Part shown: positions 21,871-33,354 of the stretch, one piece after another
Position numbering within the stretch: position 1 is the stretch's first letter
Layout: each line of letters opens with the position of its first letter
DNA from: Prorocentrum cordatum
Taxonomy: Eukaryota > Sar > Dinophyceae > Prorocentrales > Prorocentraceae
Assembly: GCA_963575745.1 (NCBI GenBank)
Contig: CAUYUJ010021682.1
Location: forward strand, 500,692 to 564,691
Reading direction: 5' to 3'
Length of the DNA stretch: 64,000 nucleotides
The notes under the pieces: generated by a model
Seen by the model: the letters and a program-made list of their open reading frames with translations, nothing else
The model's database searches: none
Told to the model about the DNA's origin: nothing
Position numbers and translations under genes: made by a program

Positions 21871-22561
21871 GTGGGAGGAGGGAGGAGGCGGAGGAGGAGG
21901 AAGGAAGGAAGGAGAGGAGACGCGGGGCACCGTCTCTTCAAAACGAGGACCCAACACCACAGGATGGTTGGGAAAAAGAGCCCGACAACGAAAACGAGAA
22001 GTTCGACAACGGTAGCGGTGCTGGTATTCTTCCCCGCATCGGAAACACACCTCACGACTGTCCGTCAATCACCCAAGGAGTCGACCAAGAACACATTGGA
22101 CAAGCATTGTGTACCGCAAAGACTCTCAGAACCCCTACAGACGTGTACGCAGACTTGTTCGCCATCGTTCCTCCCTCATCCTTCCTCCTTCCCCGTCACC
22201 CAGAGAGAAGAGAAGGAGGGGTGAAGGGGGGAGCAAGCACACGAGGAAGGAAGAACCGCTTACCCAACCCACCCGAGTCAATTGCCGAGGTCAAGGGACC
22301 AACCCAAAGAAAGAATGATATGACAAGGGATGCGATCATTTGCGCAAGTTGCACAGGGGGTGGGCTACTCGTTGCTCGCCGCATGGGCCTCATGGTTTGC
22401 ACTACCTTAGATATGACATGGACGGGGGAAGAAAGTCGGGCAACGGTGGCCAAGAGAAAGAAGACAGTCAAGAGAGCAGGGGGATGTATGCTTTGAAAGA
22501 TATATATATATATATACCTATACGACCACCCTTCGGGTGATAAGGAGGTGAGGGGGGGGAG
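21871..22561. other. unassigned region after the 90-bp array
   Basis: A + strand frame stays open to 22496 and contains DEEKEPDNENEKFDNGS-like acidic and Lys-rich stretches and a CASCTGGG phrase, but no domain was recognised. A short TA microsatellite lies at 22500-22516. Confidence 0.3.
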
Positions 22562-23216
22562 GGACCAACGTGGCACTCGATCGATCTTACTATCGGACTC
22601 ACTACCGGTCTCACAATCCATCTCAATCGATCGATCTCACAATCGATCTGACTATCGATCTCACAATCGATCTCACAATCGATCTCACATTCGGTCTCGC
22701 TATTGATCTCACAATCGATCCCACAATCGATCTCACATTCGATCTGACTATCGATCTAACTATCGAACTCACTTTGGATCTCATTATCGATCGTACATTC
22801 GGTCTCACTACCGATCTCACTATCGATATCACAACCGATATCACAATCGATCTCACATTCGGTCTCACCATCGATCTCACTATCGAACTCACTATCGATA
22901 TCATTATCAATCTCAATCGATCGATCTCACAATCGATCTGACAATCGATCTCACAATCGATCTCACAATAGATCCCACTATCGATCTCACATTCGGTCTC
23001 ACTGTCGATCTCACTATCGATATCACAACCGATCTCACAATCGATCTCCCATTCGGTCTCACAATCGATCTCACTACCAATACCACTATCGATCTCACAA
23101 TCGATCTCACAATCGATCTGACATTCGGTCTCACGCTCGATCTCACAATCGATATCACTATCGATCTCACTATCGATCTCACATTCGACCTCACTATCGA
23201 TCTCACTATCGATCAT
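22562..23216. repeat. 12-bp minisatellite based on ATCGATCTCACA
   Basis: About 650 bp of a degenerate 12-mer whose core ATCGAT is palindromic. Variants replace CTCACA with CTGACT or CTCACT and ATCGAT with TTCGGT in a semi-regular order. Open frames on both strands read as four-residue repeats and are artefacts. Confidence 0.95.
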
Positions 23217-23265
23217 CAAAATAAAACACCAACATCATCATCACCATCATCATCAACAACATCAA

Positions 23266-23326
<61 letters not shown>

Positions 23327-23400
23327 TTCATCTTCATCTTCATCTTCATCTTCATCTTCATCATCCTCATCCTCATTCTCATCCTCATCATCATCATCGG
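23217..23400. repeat. (CAT)n and (TTCATC)n microsatellite
   Basis: CAT trinucleotides directly follow the 12-bp minisatellite and change to TTCATC hexamers near 23325. Confidence 0.95.
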
Positions 23401-23924
23401 GTCACCGACGGGACACCCAGGCGGCGGGACACCGCGGGGCCCCGGCCGCCCGGAAGGAAGACATTTGATCCGGCCGCGCCTCAGCCACACGGGACACCAG
23501 CGGGACACCGGCGGGACACCGCGGGGCCCCGGCCGCCCGGAAGGGAATCATTTGGTCCGGCCGCGCCTCAGCCACAGGAGACTTTCTCTCGCCCGCCCAC
23601 GCAGCTTCGCCTCGCCCGCACGGCACGCACGAACACGAAACCGAAATCGATTTCCCCGTAGGGGGGCTCTCCGTTCCACTTCGATCTCACCCCCTCACCT
23701 CCGATATATAACATAAATACAACAAAAAACGACGAAGAGAGACAGAGGACGCAATGGAGCGCAAGAAAAGAGAAAATGTGGCGCTGACGAGGACTGGGGA
23801 GAGGGGGAGGAGAGGAGGACGAGAGGGAAGCAGGGGAGCGAGGAAGATCGAGGACGAGGAAGATTAGATGCGATGATAAGGGACAGCATGACATGCGGAT
23901 TGATGCGGTGACGAGTGGGTCTCC
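23401..23924. repeat. 86-bp tandem duplication and unassigned flank
   Basis: A phrase starting GGACACCGCGGGGCCCCGGC and ending CGCGCCTCAGCCACA occurs twice (about 23428-23490 and 23514-23576). The remainder to 23924 is purine-rich without a gene. Confidence 0.6.
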
Positions 23925-24785
23925 CCCTCGCTATTCAAGAAATTTCCACGCAGGACCGAGCAAGATCGACCTCCCGTGCCAGTTCCTGGCAGTTTTACAT
24001 GAGCCCCTCCAAGATCCCACGAACGCAGCGACAGTTGACAGCTCCCAGGGAGGCGAGGTCCAGTTTGCAATAACCCATATCTTGCTGGTCCTCCAAGGAG
24101 CTCACGAACGTGGCGACAGTTGTGATGTTAGCAGCCCTCAGGTAGGCGAGGTCTACTTCGCACCCCTTTTACAGCTGGACCTCCCCGGAGTTCACGACAG
24201 TGGTGACAGTGGCGTTGTCGCCGGCCTCCAGGAGGCGATAGTTCGGATCAGTTAAAGACCGCGTCCCGTGATACCTCCAAAGAGCTCACGACAGTGGCGA
24301 AGGTTGCGCCGCTGACAGCCCCATAGGGGGGCGAGGTTTTATGTCGGATCGCATTGCGACCGCGTTTCGTTGGAACTCCTACGAGCTCCGGACATTGGCG
24401 ACAGTTGCGTTGCTGGCAGCCCTCAGAAGAGTGGTTCTAGTTTGAATAGCTTGAAGACCGCACCCCGCTGGACTTCAAAAGAGCGCACGAAAGTGGCGAC
24501 AGTTACGCAGCTGTCGGCCCCCAGAAGTGCTCTAGCCTGGATCGTTTTAAGACCACACTCCGGTGGCAGCCCCCGATGAGGCGACGCTTAATTTGGACCT
24601 TTGCAAGACCGCACCCCGCTGAACCTCCCAGGATCACGCAAAAGTGGCGAAAGTTGCGCTGCTGGCAGCCCCCTACGGAGCCGAGGTCTAGCTTGGACCC
24701 AACAGAAGACCGCACCCCGCTGAACCCCCAGGAGCTCACGAAAGTGGCGACCGCTGCGCCGTGGGCAACACCCGAGGATGCGAGG
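23925..24785. repeat. tandem array of about 90-110 bp, family shared with 44 kb
   Basis: Units carry GAGCTCACGAAAGTGGCGAC, then GTTGCGCTGCTGGCAGCCC, then a GGCGAGGTCTAG block and GACCGCACCCCGCTGGACC. Unit marks are near 24096, 24189, 24281, 24393, 24479, 24630 and 24729. A related array stands at 43.6-44.5 kb. Confidence 0.8.
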
Positions 24786-24965
24786 TAGAGGCAGGTAGGT
24801 AGAAGGCAGGCAGGGGACCGAAGGGACGAGGAGGAGGAGGAGGAGGAGGAAGAAGAAGAAGGAGGAGGAGGAGGAGGAGAAGAAGAAGGCAGCTGCAATT
24901 TGTTCGAAATGCAGACCCAACGAAGGAGGGGGGGGAGGGAAAGCACACCTTCCCCCGTTGCCAGC
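24786..24965. repeat. AGG/AAG microsatellite
   Basis: Purine trinucleotides lie mainly at about 24820-24895, followed by a short unique stretch ending in a CCCCCGTTGCCAGCAG acceptor-like phrase. Confidence 0.7.
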
Positions 24966-25095
24966 AGGGGCCACTTTGCTGCCCGTCCGTCGGACGGCCT
25001 CCGACCCGCGGGTGGTGGTGTCGCTGACGACGGTGCCTGCCGGCGTGGGCACCCTGAGGCCCACGCTGCAGTCGCTCAGGACCCTTCGCCGTCAG
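24966..25095 (+). CDS. exon-like fragment of a glycosyltransferase-like family
   Basis: The + strand frame reads RVVVSLTTVPAGVGTLRPTL, then QSLRTL. The VVSLTT(x)P...LxPTLxSL pattern is the N-terminal signature of a glycosyltransferase-like family whose later block contains VDDDxxYP. A block of that second kind appears at 57288 in this window. A CAG preceded by pyrimidines stands just upstream (24969) and AGG microsatellite follows, as for a short exon embedded in repeats. No start, stop or neighbouring exon was found, so it may be an exon of a split gene or a stray exon copy. Confidence 0.4.
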
Positions 25096-25680
25096 CGTCG
25101 AGGAGGAGGAGGAGGAGGAGGAGGAGGAGGAGGAAGGAGAAGAAGGAGTAGGAACAAGAAGAGGACGGAGCAGGGAGGTGATCGTTTTCTTATTCTTTGT
25201 TTCGCCGATCGGCGCAGGCCCTGCACCCCCCATCCCACCCTCCAAATGAGCAGATCTTGGCTGTTTTGGGCGCCTGTTTCGAGCAGGCGGAGCCTCCCCC
25301 ATATGACGCACTGTTGCAAACAGTCGCATTAAGCAGAGGTCTGGAGCCAGACCCCCCCTTTCCACCCCACCTTCCGCTCAATGTCGAAACGCCAAATAAG
25401 AAAACGTCGACGAGGATGGATGGAAGGAGGAGGAGGAGGAGGAGGAGGAGGAGGAGGCGGAGGGGAAGGAGGAGGAGGAGGAGGAGGAGGAGGGAGGGAG
25501 GAGGAGGAGCACAGGGGAGAAGGTAGGACGGAACAGGGAGGAAGAGGGGAACCCTGAGGCCCATGCTGCCTTGGCAGAGGATCCCTCGTTCGAGCATCGA
25601 GGGTCGAGGATCAAGCTTGGGGGCGTAACGCGGAGTAGGGGGAGCATTTGGGGGCCTCCAGGGACCTAAGGAGACCTCTC
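25096..25680. repeat. AGG microsatellites around unassigned sequence
   Basis: AGG tracts lie at about 25100-25150 and 25428-25510. Between them a + strand frame reads EQILAVLGACFEQAEPPPYD, plausible as protein but not recognised. Near 25550 a phrase ACCCTGAGGCCCATGCTGC repeats part of the exon-like fragment at 25049, which suggests a degraded duplicate. Confidence 0.5.
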
Positions 25681-25714
25681 GTCGTCGTCGTCTCATCATC
25701 ATCATCATCATCAT

Positions 25715-25777
<63 letters not shown>

Positions 25778-25852
25778 TATCATCATTATCATCGGCATCA
25801 TCGGCATCATCAGCATCATCAGCATCATCAGCATCATCAGCATCAGCATCAG

Positions 25853-25899
<47 letters not shown>

Positions 25900-25905
25900 G
25901 CTTCC
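25681..25905. repeat. (CAT)n microsatellite
   Basis: CAT repeats with GCATCAT and CACCAC variants lie immediately upstream of the COPE gene. Confidence 0.95.
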
Positions 25906-25984
25906 GCCAGAGCCGCTTCGTCTCAAGGCCATTCCGATCCCATACGAGACGGCCTGAGGTCATCCTCCGCGCAAGCCCGGAGCC

Positions 25985-26480
25985 ATGGCGGACGATGAGC
26001 TCCAGGAGGTTTTGGTCGGACAAAAGAGGGGGGTCAGTGAAAGGGGCGGGGGGACGAGTTACGAAATCAGCTCCAGGCAGCTGTTTTCGGCTCCGCCGCG
26101 AGTCCTGTTCCTCGATGCTTGGCTACACTGGCGCCTCCAGACGGCTGGAAAATAGTCTGCGCGAGCGGATCCGTCAATCCACCCTTTACTGCCCCCCCCC
26201 CTGTTCGTTCGACCCGAGAGGTTCGTGACAACTTCTACGTCGGCAATTTCCAAAAGGCGCTCGCGATGGCGGAGGGCACGACCGCCTCCACCGATTTTGC
26301 ACAGAGCGAACTCGGGGCCCTGCTGGCCCGCTGCTGCCTCTCCGGCAACGTCGTCGAGCGGCTCAAGAGCAAGGATCCGGGCGCTCAAGAGGGGCTCTCC
26401 TCCGCCGCCTCCTCCTCCTCATCTTCCTCGTGCCGCATTCCTCCTCCTCCGCCTCCTCCTCATCATTAGGGTACCTTAAC

Positions 26481-26527
<47 letters not shown>

Positions 26528-26572
26528 AGCAGCATCATCACCATCATCACCATCATCATCATTATCATCATT

Positions 26573-26636
<64 letters not shown>

Positions 26637-27588
26637 CCATCATCTTCCTCGTGCCGCATTTCTCCTCCTCTTCTTTTTCTTCCTCCTCCTCCTCCTCCTA
26701 GGGGGGTGTGGATATTATGGCCAAGGCCATGAAGCCTTCTAGAGCTCATGGTGCCCTCTGTTGCTTTCAGCACGTCCCCTGTCTCCCCTTCGTCCGAGAA
26801 CGTGCGTCGGGCCACGGTGCGCGGACCCTACCCTTCCTGGCCCCCCTCTCCGTGGCAGCCGAGAGGAGATGCAGAACTCGGAGTACCCGGGGCAGCGCGC
26901 CACGGTGTTCATGATGATCATGCTGAAATCGAGGCAGGATGCGCAGCGGAACCTGGCCAAGGAGCGGCTTCTCTCGCTCGCGAAGGAGACGCAGGACATG
27001 AGCTGCACCCTGCTGGCCGCGGTCGCCCACGCGATGGACGGCAACTGGAAAGAGGCGGCGGAGCTGACCAAGGCGCACCCGACGTTGGAGATGCAGGCGC
27101 TCTGCGTGATGTTCTGCCTATTGTGCAACCAGGCCGGCATGGCCGAGAAGCTGGTGGCGGAGATGCAGGGGTCCAACGACGACTCGGCGGTGTTCCGGTT
27201 GGCGAACGCCGCGGTCAAGATGGCCGTGGGGGACCCGGAGGAGGCGTACCTCACGTACTGCGATTTGAGCGCGCAGTTCCCGCCAAAAGAGGACGACGAC
27301 TCCGGCAGCGGGTCCACGCTGCTGCAGGTCGGCAAGGCCCTGGCGAACATGCAGCGCGGCATGTACTCGGAGGCGGAGGAGGACCTTCAGCGGGCGTTCG
27401 CCATGTCGCCGAGCGATCCCGACGTGCTGGTCAATCTCTGCTGCTGCATGACGCACCTGGGGAAGAAGGATGAGTTCCAGCAGTACTACGCGAAGCTCGA
27501 GGTGGCAGCGCCGACCCACCCGTACGTGGTCAAGACGCAGGGTATGAAGAACGTGTTCACCAAGTTCAAGGCCTCCCTGGAGGTCTGA
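25985..27588 (+). CDS. COPE: coatomer subunit epsilon (epsilon-COP), three exons
   Basis: Exon 1 (25985-26008) encodes MADDELQE. Exon 2 (26221 to about 26391) continues with VRDNFYVGNFQKALAMAEG, the conserved N-terminal TPR helix of epsilon-COP. Exon 3 (about 26866-27588) carries the remaining helical repeats, including LAAVAHAMDGNWKEAAELT, then ALANMQRGMYSEAEEDLQRA, then PSDPDVLVNLCCCMTHLGKK, and ends FTKFKASLEV with TGA. The total is about 305 residues, matching the family (about 300). Epsilon-COP is a TPR protein that stabilises alpha-COP in the COPI coat for Golgi-to-ER transport. Intron 1 can be read as GT-AG; intron 2 has an ambiguous, apparently non-canonical junction. No promoter or SL acceptor was identified. 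Confidence 0.9.
26009..26220 (+). other. COPE intron 1, inverted-repeat structure
   Basis: This intron is 212 nt. The hexamer GAGGTT stands at both boundaries (26006-26011 and 26218-26223), so the cut point is ambiguous within it, and one choice gives GT-AG. The left arm (TCGGACAAAAG, then GGGGGGTCAGTGAAAGGGG) pairs imperfectly with the right arm read in reverse complement (TCGAACGAAC, then GGGGGGGCAGTAAAGGGT). The intron is thus nearly one long hairpin. Confidence 0.7.
26392..26865 (+). other. COPE intron 2, filled with TCC and CAT microsatellites
   Basis: Most of this 474-nt intron is TCC (26400-26470, 26640-26700) and CAT (26480-26640) repeats. A 5-bp direct repeat AGAGG marks both ends (26388-26392 and 26862-26866). 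None of the frame-preserving junctions gives a GT donor. The 3' part contains a GTTGCTTTCAG acceptor-like site at about 26761-26771 that would not keep the COPE alignment. Confidence 0.6.
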
Positions 27589-27767
27589 GGTGTGAGAGCG
27601 CGGCCGGCCTCACCCACACTCCCGGGGGGGAGGGGAGGGGAAAGGGACGAGCAAGGTCCCCTACACTCCCGCGGGGGGTGGGGTTAGGGCGGGGGGCAAG
27701 AGAGGAGGGGGGCGGGGGAGAGAGAGGGCACGAGAAGGGGCACACTCGCGACTGCAGCGGACGCGCG
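27589..27767. other. 3' flank of COPE; no gene
   Basis: This is G-rich sequence with two ACACTCCCG(C/G)GGGGG phrases. It probably contains the COPE 3' UTR. Confidence 0.4.
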
Positions 27768-28916
<1,149 letters not shown>

Positions 28917-29640
28917 TTAGGCGTCCTTGGTGTCTCGTGGTGGCCCATGAGGGCCTCTCGGGGGCCTCCTGGGGCATCTTGTGGGCCAGTGGGCCTCTAA
29001 GGGGCCCCATTGGCTTTCGGATACCGTATGGAGGTCCCTCTTGGGACATTATTAGACCATTGTGAAGGTCTCGGGAGCCCTCTTGAGGCCGTCTTGCGGG
29101 CCTCTTGGGCCGTCTTCGGGCTCCCTTGGCCCACCTTGAGGTCATCTTTGGGGGTTCTTGGGCCGTCTTCGGAATGGGTTGGAAGCTTCTTGGGTCAGCT
29201 TGGATTGTCGGATGCCCGAAAAGGCCAGGACGCGAGAAGCTTCCAAACACCGATGGTAGAATAACCTCAAATTCTTGGGAGCCTCCTGGAGATCCTCTTG
29301 GAGCCCATTTGAGCCGTCTTCAGAGCTCCTTGGGCCGTCTTGAAGCGATCCTGGGCAGTCTTCGGGACCTCATGGGTCGTCTTGGGTTGTTGGAAGACCG
29401 AAGAAGATGCACGGACGCGAAAATCTGACAAGCACCTGAGGCAAAGTATCACTTTTGTTGACTCTGGGAGCCTCCGAGAGGTTCTCAAGGAGCCCTTTGG
29501 GATTGTCTTCGGAGGAGCTCCTTGAGCCGTCTTGAGGCGATCTTAGGCAGTTTGGGGGACCTCTGGGCCATCTCAGAGCCATCTGCGGGCTTCCTGGGGC
29601 CATCTTGACCGTCTTGGAGGCGTTTTGGGGTCGTCTTGGA
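28917..29640 (+). repeat. 12-bp CTTGGNGGCC-type array with two linkers
   Basis: Units of the form GGGCCGTCTTGG, GGAGCCTCCTGG and similar repeat. Linkers at about 29212-29270 and 29382-29460 share a CCCGAAAAGGCC or GACCGAAGAAG phrase followed by GGACGCGA, also seen in the 10.2-kb array. Confidence 0.75.
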
Positions 29641-30230
29641 GGTCATTGAGCAGCCATCTTGGACGGAAGCCCACGGGGCATAGCCCGCACGGGTGGCCGG
29701 CGGGATCGGCCGTGAAGGCCATGCGGAATCGTCCGGCAGGGCCAAAAGTGCTAAACCTTGGCTCGCCAAGAATATGGGTTTTGCAAGCAAAATGGTTGGG
29801 GGTCGGAGGCTTCTTGGATACCATTTACGGTTTCTTCGAATGTCTCTCGGGGGGACCTCCTGGGTACTTACTGGGGGAGGGCCTCTTGAGGGCGTTCGTC
29901 GGGGCGGTCGTCCTGATAGTCCGATCGACGTTCGGCCTGATCGCCACCCGGCCACAGCCGGGCATCTGCAAAGACCCCGCTCGGCCATCGGCCTCCCGGG
30001 AGGAGCCGGGCCTTCCGTGGGGACGGAGAGCGAGGAGGGGTCAGGGAGAGGAAGGAGGAAGGGCCAGAGGAGGCGGGGAAGAGGAGGGGGGGGAAGAGAG
30101 AAAGAGGAGGGAGGGGAAGGGGCGGGAAGGAGGAGGGACGAAATGAGGAGGAAAAGGGGAGAAAGGAGAAGGGAGGAAGGAGGGAAGGTGGAGGGAGAGT
30201 AAGCGGGAGGGGGCAAGGAGGGAGGGAATG
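29641..30230. other. purine-rich and unassigned sequence
   Basis: 29641-30000 has mixed composition with GGCGGGATCGGCC-like phrases. 30020-30230 is GGA/GAA-rich. No gene was recognised on either strand. Confidence 0.4.
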
Positions 30231-30719
30231 GGGAGGGAAAGGAAGGCTCCCCTCCCCCCTCCCGGTGCTCATTCTCGGGGCAGCACCGCTTCGTCGGGTG
30301 CAGCCCAGCCCCGCCGGATTCGCAAAAGTACCCGCACCTTCTTCATTATCCTCCTCTTGTGGGCCCCCACAAGGTGCCCACACCGTATGGTGAGTCAGTG
30401 TGGATTCGGGGTGACCGCACGGTTTCGGGATGTGGGTCGTTATCCGAGGATGTCTTGGGGCCCCCAAGGTCCCAAAACCTTGCGGCAACAGACCTCGCGG
30501 TGAGTTCTTGAGAGATTTCGAGGTCGCCGCACGGTCGGTCTGTCATCCCACGAGCTTGGGACCCACAATTCTCACTCCTCTTCGTCCTCTCTCCTCCTCC
30601 TCCTCCTCCTCCTCCTCCTCCTCCTCCTTCTCCTCCTCCTCCTCCTCCTCCTCCATCCCTTCTACTTGTAGGCCTCTCGCACCCCCAGCGCCGGTAGGGC
30701 GGGCCAGGAGTTTCGCCTG
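30231..30719. other. unassigned region with a TCC microsatellite
   Basis: GTGCCCACACCGTATGG, GACCGCACGGTTTCGGG and similar phrases give short repeats. TCC repeats lie at about 30588-30655. No gene was seen. Confidence 0.45.
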
Positions 30720-31320
30720 AGACACTCCCACCATATATGACCTTGAAGCTTGAAACTTGCAACAGCTTTACGGATGGAGGGCGGGCCGTTCTCAACATGT
30801 AGTTATCGTCTTAGCGCCGCGCGCATTCGTTTAAAAAGACTGCAGCAGCTTCAAGCATAGAGGGCGGATCGTTTCCAAAGTGAGGCTCTCGCGTTAGCGC
30901 CGCGCACAACAACAGCTTCACTGATCGAGGACGGGTGTTTTTTTTATGTAGCTCTCGCCATAGCGCCGCGCACATTCATTTGAAAAGTCTACACAATTAC
31001 ACGGATGAAGGGCGGGTGGCTTTCAAAATTCAGTTTTCGCTTCATCGCCGCGCACATTCGTTTGACAAATTTGCAACAGCTTCAAAGATGAAGGGCGGTT
31101 CCTTTCCAAAGTGACGCTCTCGCCGCAGCGCCGCGCACATTCAGTTTGCAAGTTTGCAACAGAATCAAGGCCTCGCACGGTTGAAGTCTCAGAAATGGTG
31201 CCCTGGCAAGGTTTAGGATTGCGAGGACGCAAAAGCAACGTTGATTCGCAACGCTGAAGTCCCAGGGATTGCGTTCTGGCGCGAATTAAAAACTCTATAG
31301 GCTTACGCCACATCCGCCGA
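30690..31320 (+). repeat. modular satellite superfamily, locus 1
   Basis: A leader GGTAGGGCGGGCCAGGAG, then CGCCTGAGACACTCCCACC, is followed by about six units of 60-80 bp containing TTGCAACAGCTTCA, a GATGGAGGGCGGGCC-type block, CTCTCG and AGCGCCGCGCACATTCGTTT. A second unit type then follows, TTGATTCGCAACGCTGAAGTC, then CCAGGGATTGCGTTCTGGC. The same order recurs at 36.4 and 55.6 kb. Confidence 0.85.
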
Positions 31321-31329
31321 CCCCTTAAC

Positions 31330-31830
31330 TGAGTTCAAGGTTTTGATGGTGCTTTTCGGTGTTTGGAGGCTTCTTTGGCGGAAGGCTCGAATTTTCGCTT
31401 CGGGGTTCCCCTCGTGGGTCCGTGTTGGGGCCAGTTTGGAGGCTTCTTTGGCCAGTCATGAGACCTCTTGGGCCGTCTTAGCGGTTTCTTTGGCCGTCGT
31501 GGGGGTCTCTTGGGCCGTCTTAGAGCCTTCTTGGGTGTTTTTTTGGCCCGTCTTGGACGTAGTAACAGGCCAGCAAGCGAATATGATAAACATATACGTT
31601 TACCCGGAGGGAATTGGACGATTTTGTCATCTTGGGCCGTTCTCCAGGAGCCACTTGTAGGACTCTTGGAGCGTCTTGCAAACATCCAGGACCGTCTGGA
31701 CGCAATCGTGACAGTTTGGGGAACGAACTTTCGGCGATGTAAGGCCCTCTTGGGCCGTGTTTGGGGCCTCTTGGGAAGCCTCAAGGGCTCTCATGTAGCT
31801 CTAAAGGGAGCCTGGGGACACCTTGATCCC
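31330..31830 (+). repeat. 12-bp CTTGGNGGCC-type array with a linker
   Basis: Units such as GGCCGTCTTAGCGG and GGTCTCTTGGGCC repeat. The AT-rich linker at about 31555-31620 contains AATATGATAAACATATACG. Confidence 0.7.
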
Positions 31831-32030
31831 CCGTGGTGAGTTTGGGGGTGGTGCGTGGTCCCAGGGGGCGCGGGGGAGTATGGGGGGGAGGGGAATCTCA
31901 CGCGCCCAGAGACCCACAAGGGGTCGGCGAAGTTCAATCATCCGGTGACAAGCGCTGCTTATGTCGCGGCACATGATGTAGGCATGGGGCCTGTCAGTAC
32001 CCGATCATCAAGACCTAATACTGAGAACGA
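31831..32030. repeat. G-run module shared with 35.3 kb
   Basis: A G-rich stretch is followed by GGGGAATCTCACGCGCCCAG, then AGACCCACAAGGGGTCGGCG (31893-31933). The same module follows the array at 34.7-35.2 kb (35345-35385), so it is a conserved 3' companion of these arrays. Confidence 0.7.
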
Positions 32031-32545
32031 TTGATGACCTCGGGACGCCCCAACATCATCCCAGAGAACGCCCCTCTCCGGCCTTCCTTATCCACGCCGC
32101 GCGGGCCTCCCCGCGTCGGCACCCCCCCAGCCACCCTGCCAGCCATGTCCGAGGGCGTCAGTTGCGTCAGCCGCGACCCCAGACCTGGGGGCCCGCGCAG
32201 CGACAAAACTGGAGCGTCGGACCTCTGGCCCTTCTCTTGTCGGAGGAGGAGGAGGCGGAGGAGGGGCGGAGGAGGGGGAGAAGGAGGAGGAGGAGGAGGA
32301 GGAGGAGGACACGTCGACCATTTAACCCTGGGGGTAAGGCGCGCGCCCCGGGGCAGCGCCCCCCTGGGGGGGGGAGGCGACGTCGAGGAAGAGGACTGCC
32401 GACCTCACAAAAGCATGCCGACGGACGCCTGGGCCCCGTCGCCGTCGGCCCCCCGCCACTTCTTCCTGACCGACGCGGGCGACGACGACGACGGCGGCGA
32501 CGACTGCGGCGACGACGGCGGCGGCGGCAACGACTGCGGCGACGA

Positions 32546-32580
<35 letters not shown>

Positions 32581-33354
32581 GCGGCTGGGGCGCGCGCGCG
32601 ACGGATGCTCACGGCCGCCCTCTCCAGAGCACCTTGCGGATACTGGCATTCCGTCTGCTTGTCCTTCCGATGGTCCGCCAGTCGCACGGACCGCGCCATG
32701 TTCACAGAACTTTAGAAGAAGACCGACAACACCGGAAAACCCAAAATCTCCACTCACGCCAAAATTGCGAGTCCACCCGACGCGTCATGATGCGTGCCCA
32801 CAGGGCCAGTTCCACGCGGGGCGCCGCTGGTCCGCGTCGATGGCGCACATTCCCCTGCCATTCAGGCAGGTCCGGCACCCCCACCCGCACTTGAAACATA
32901 ACGGAAACGCCACCCCGAAAAACCACGGAATGAAGTGATGCATCATCTGGCGTCTTGGATACACGACACAACGAACGCGGGACGCGTCCGTATCCATCAT
33001 CTCCCACAGCCAGAACTGCACAGTCTCCAGATCCACACTCGCCGCCCTGCCCCTCCCCGTGCTCGTCCTCGCGAGAGCGCGCTCCTTTCTATCCCCACCG
33101 CGCGGGCATTCGGGCCTTTCGCACCTACCCGCCCACGCGCTTGCGAAACGCAGCGCGAAACTGTGTGCCTCTCTGGCCACTGCACCCCCCTCGACGGCCG
33201 CCGTCGCGCCTGGACCTTGACTTCCGCGCTCTGCTGGCGACCTCCCAGAGACATGCTCCAGGCCGGGGGTCGCGGGTGAACGGCGCGCCGCTGCGCGGGA
33301 ACGCGCGCTGTCTACGAGGCGCAGAGGCAATTTCGAAACAGCACGGGCGAGAGC
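32031..33354. other. unassigned GC-rich region with AGG and GAC/GGC microsatellites
   Basis: AGG repeats lie at about 32245-32310 and GAC/GGC repeats at about 32470-32590. The flanking + strand frame (DAWAPSPSAPRHFFLTDAG before the GAC tract, then STLRILAFRLLVLPMVRQS) is mildly protein-like. Opposing minus-strand frames are equally long, so no gene is called. Confidence 0.4.
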
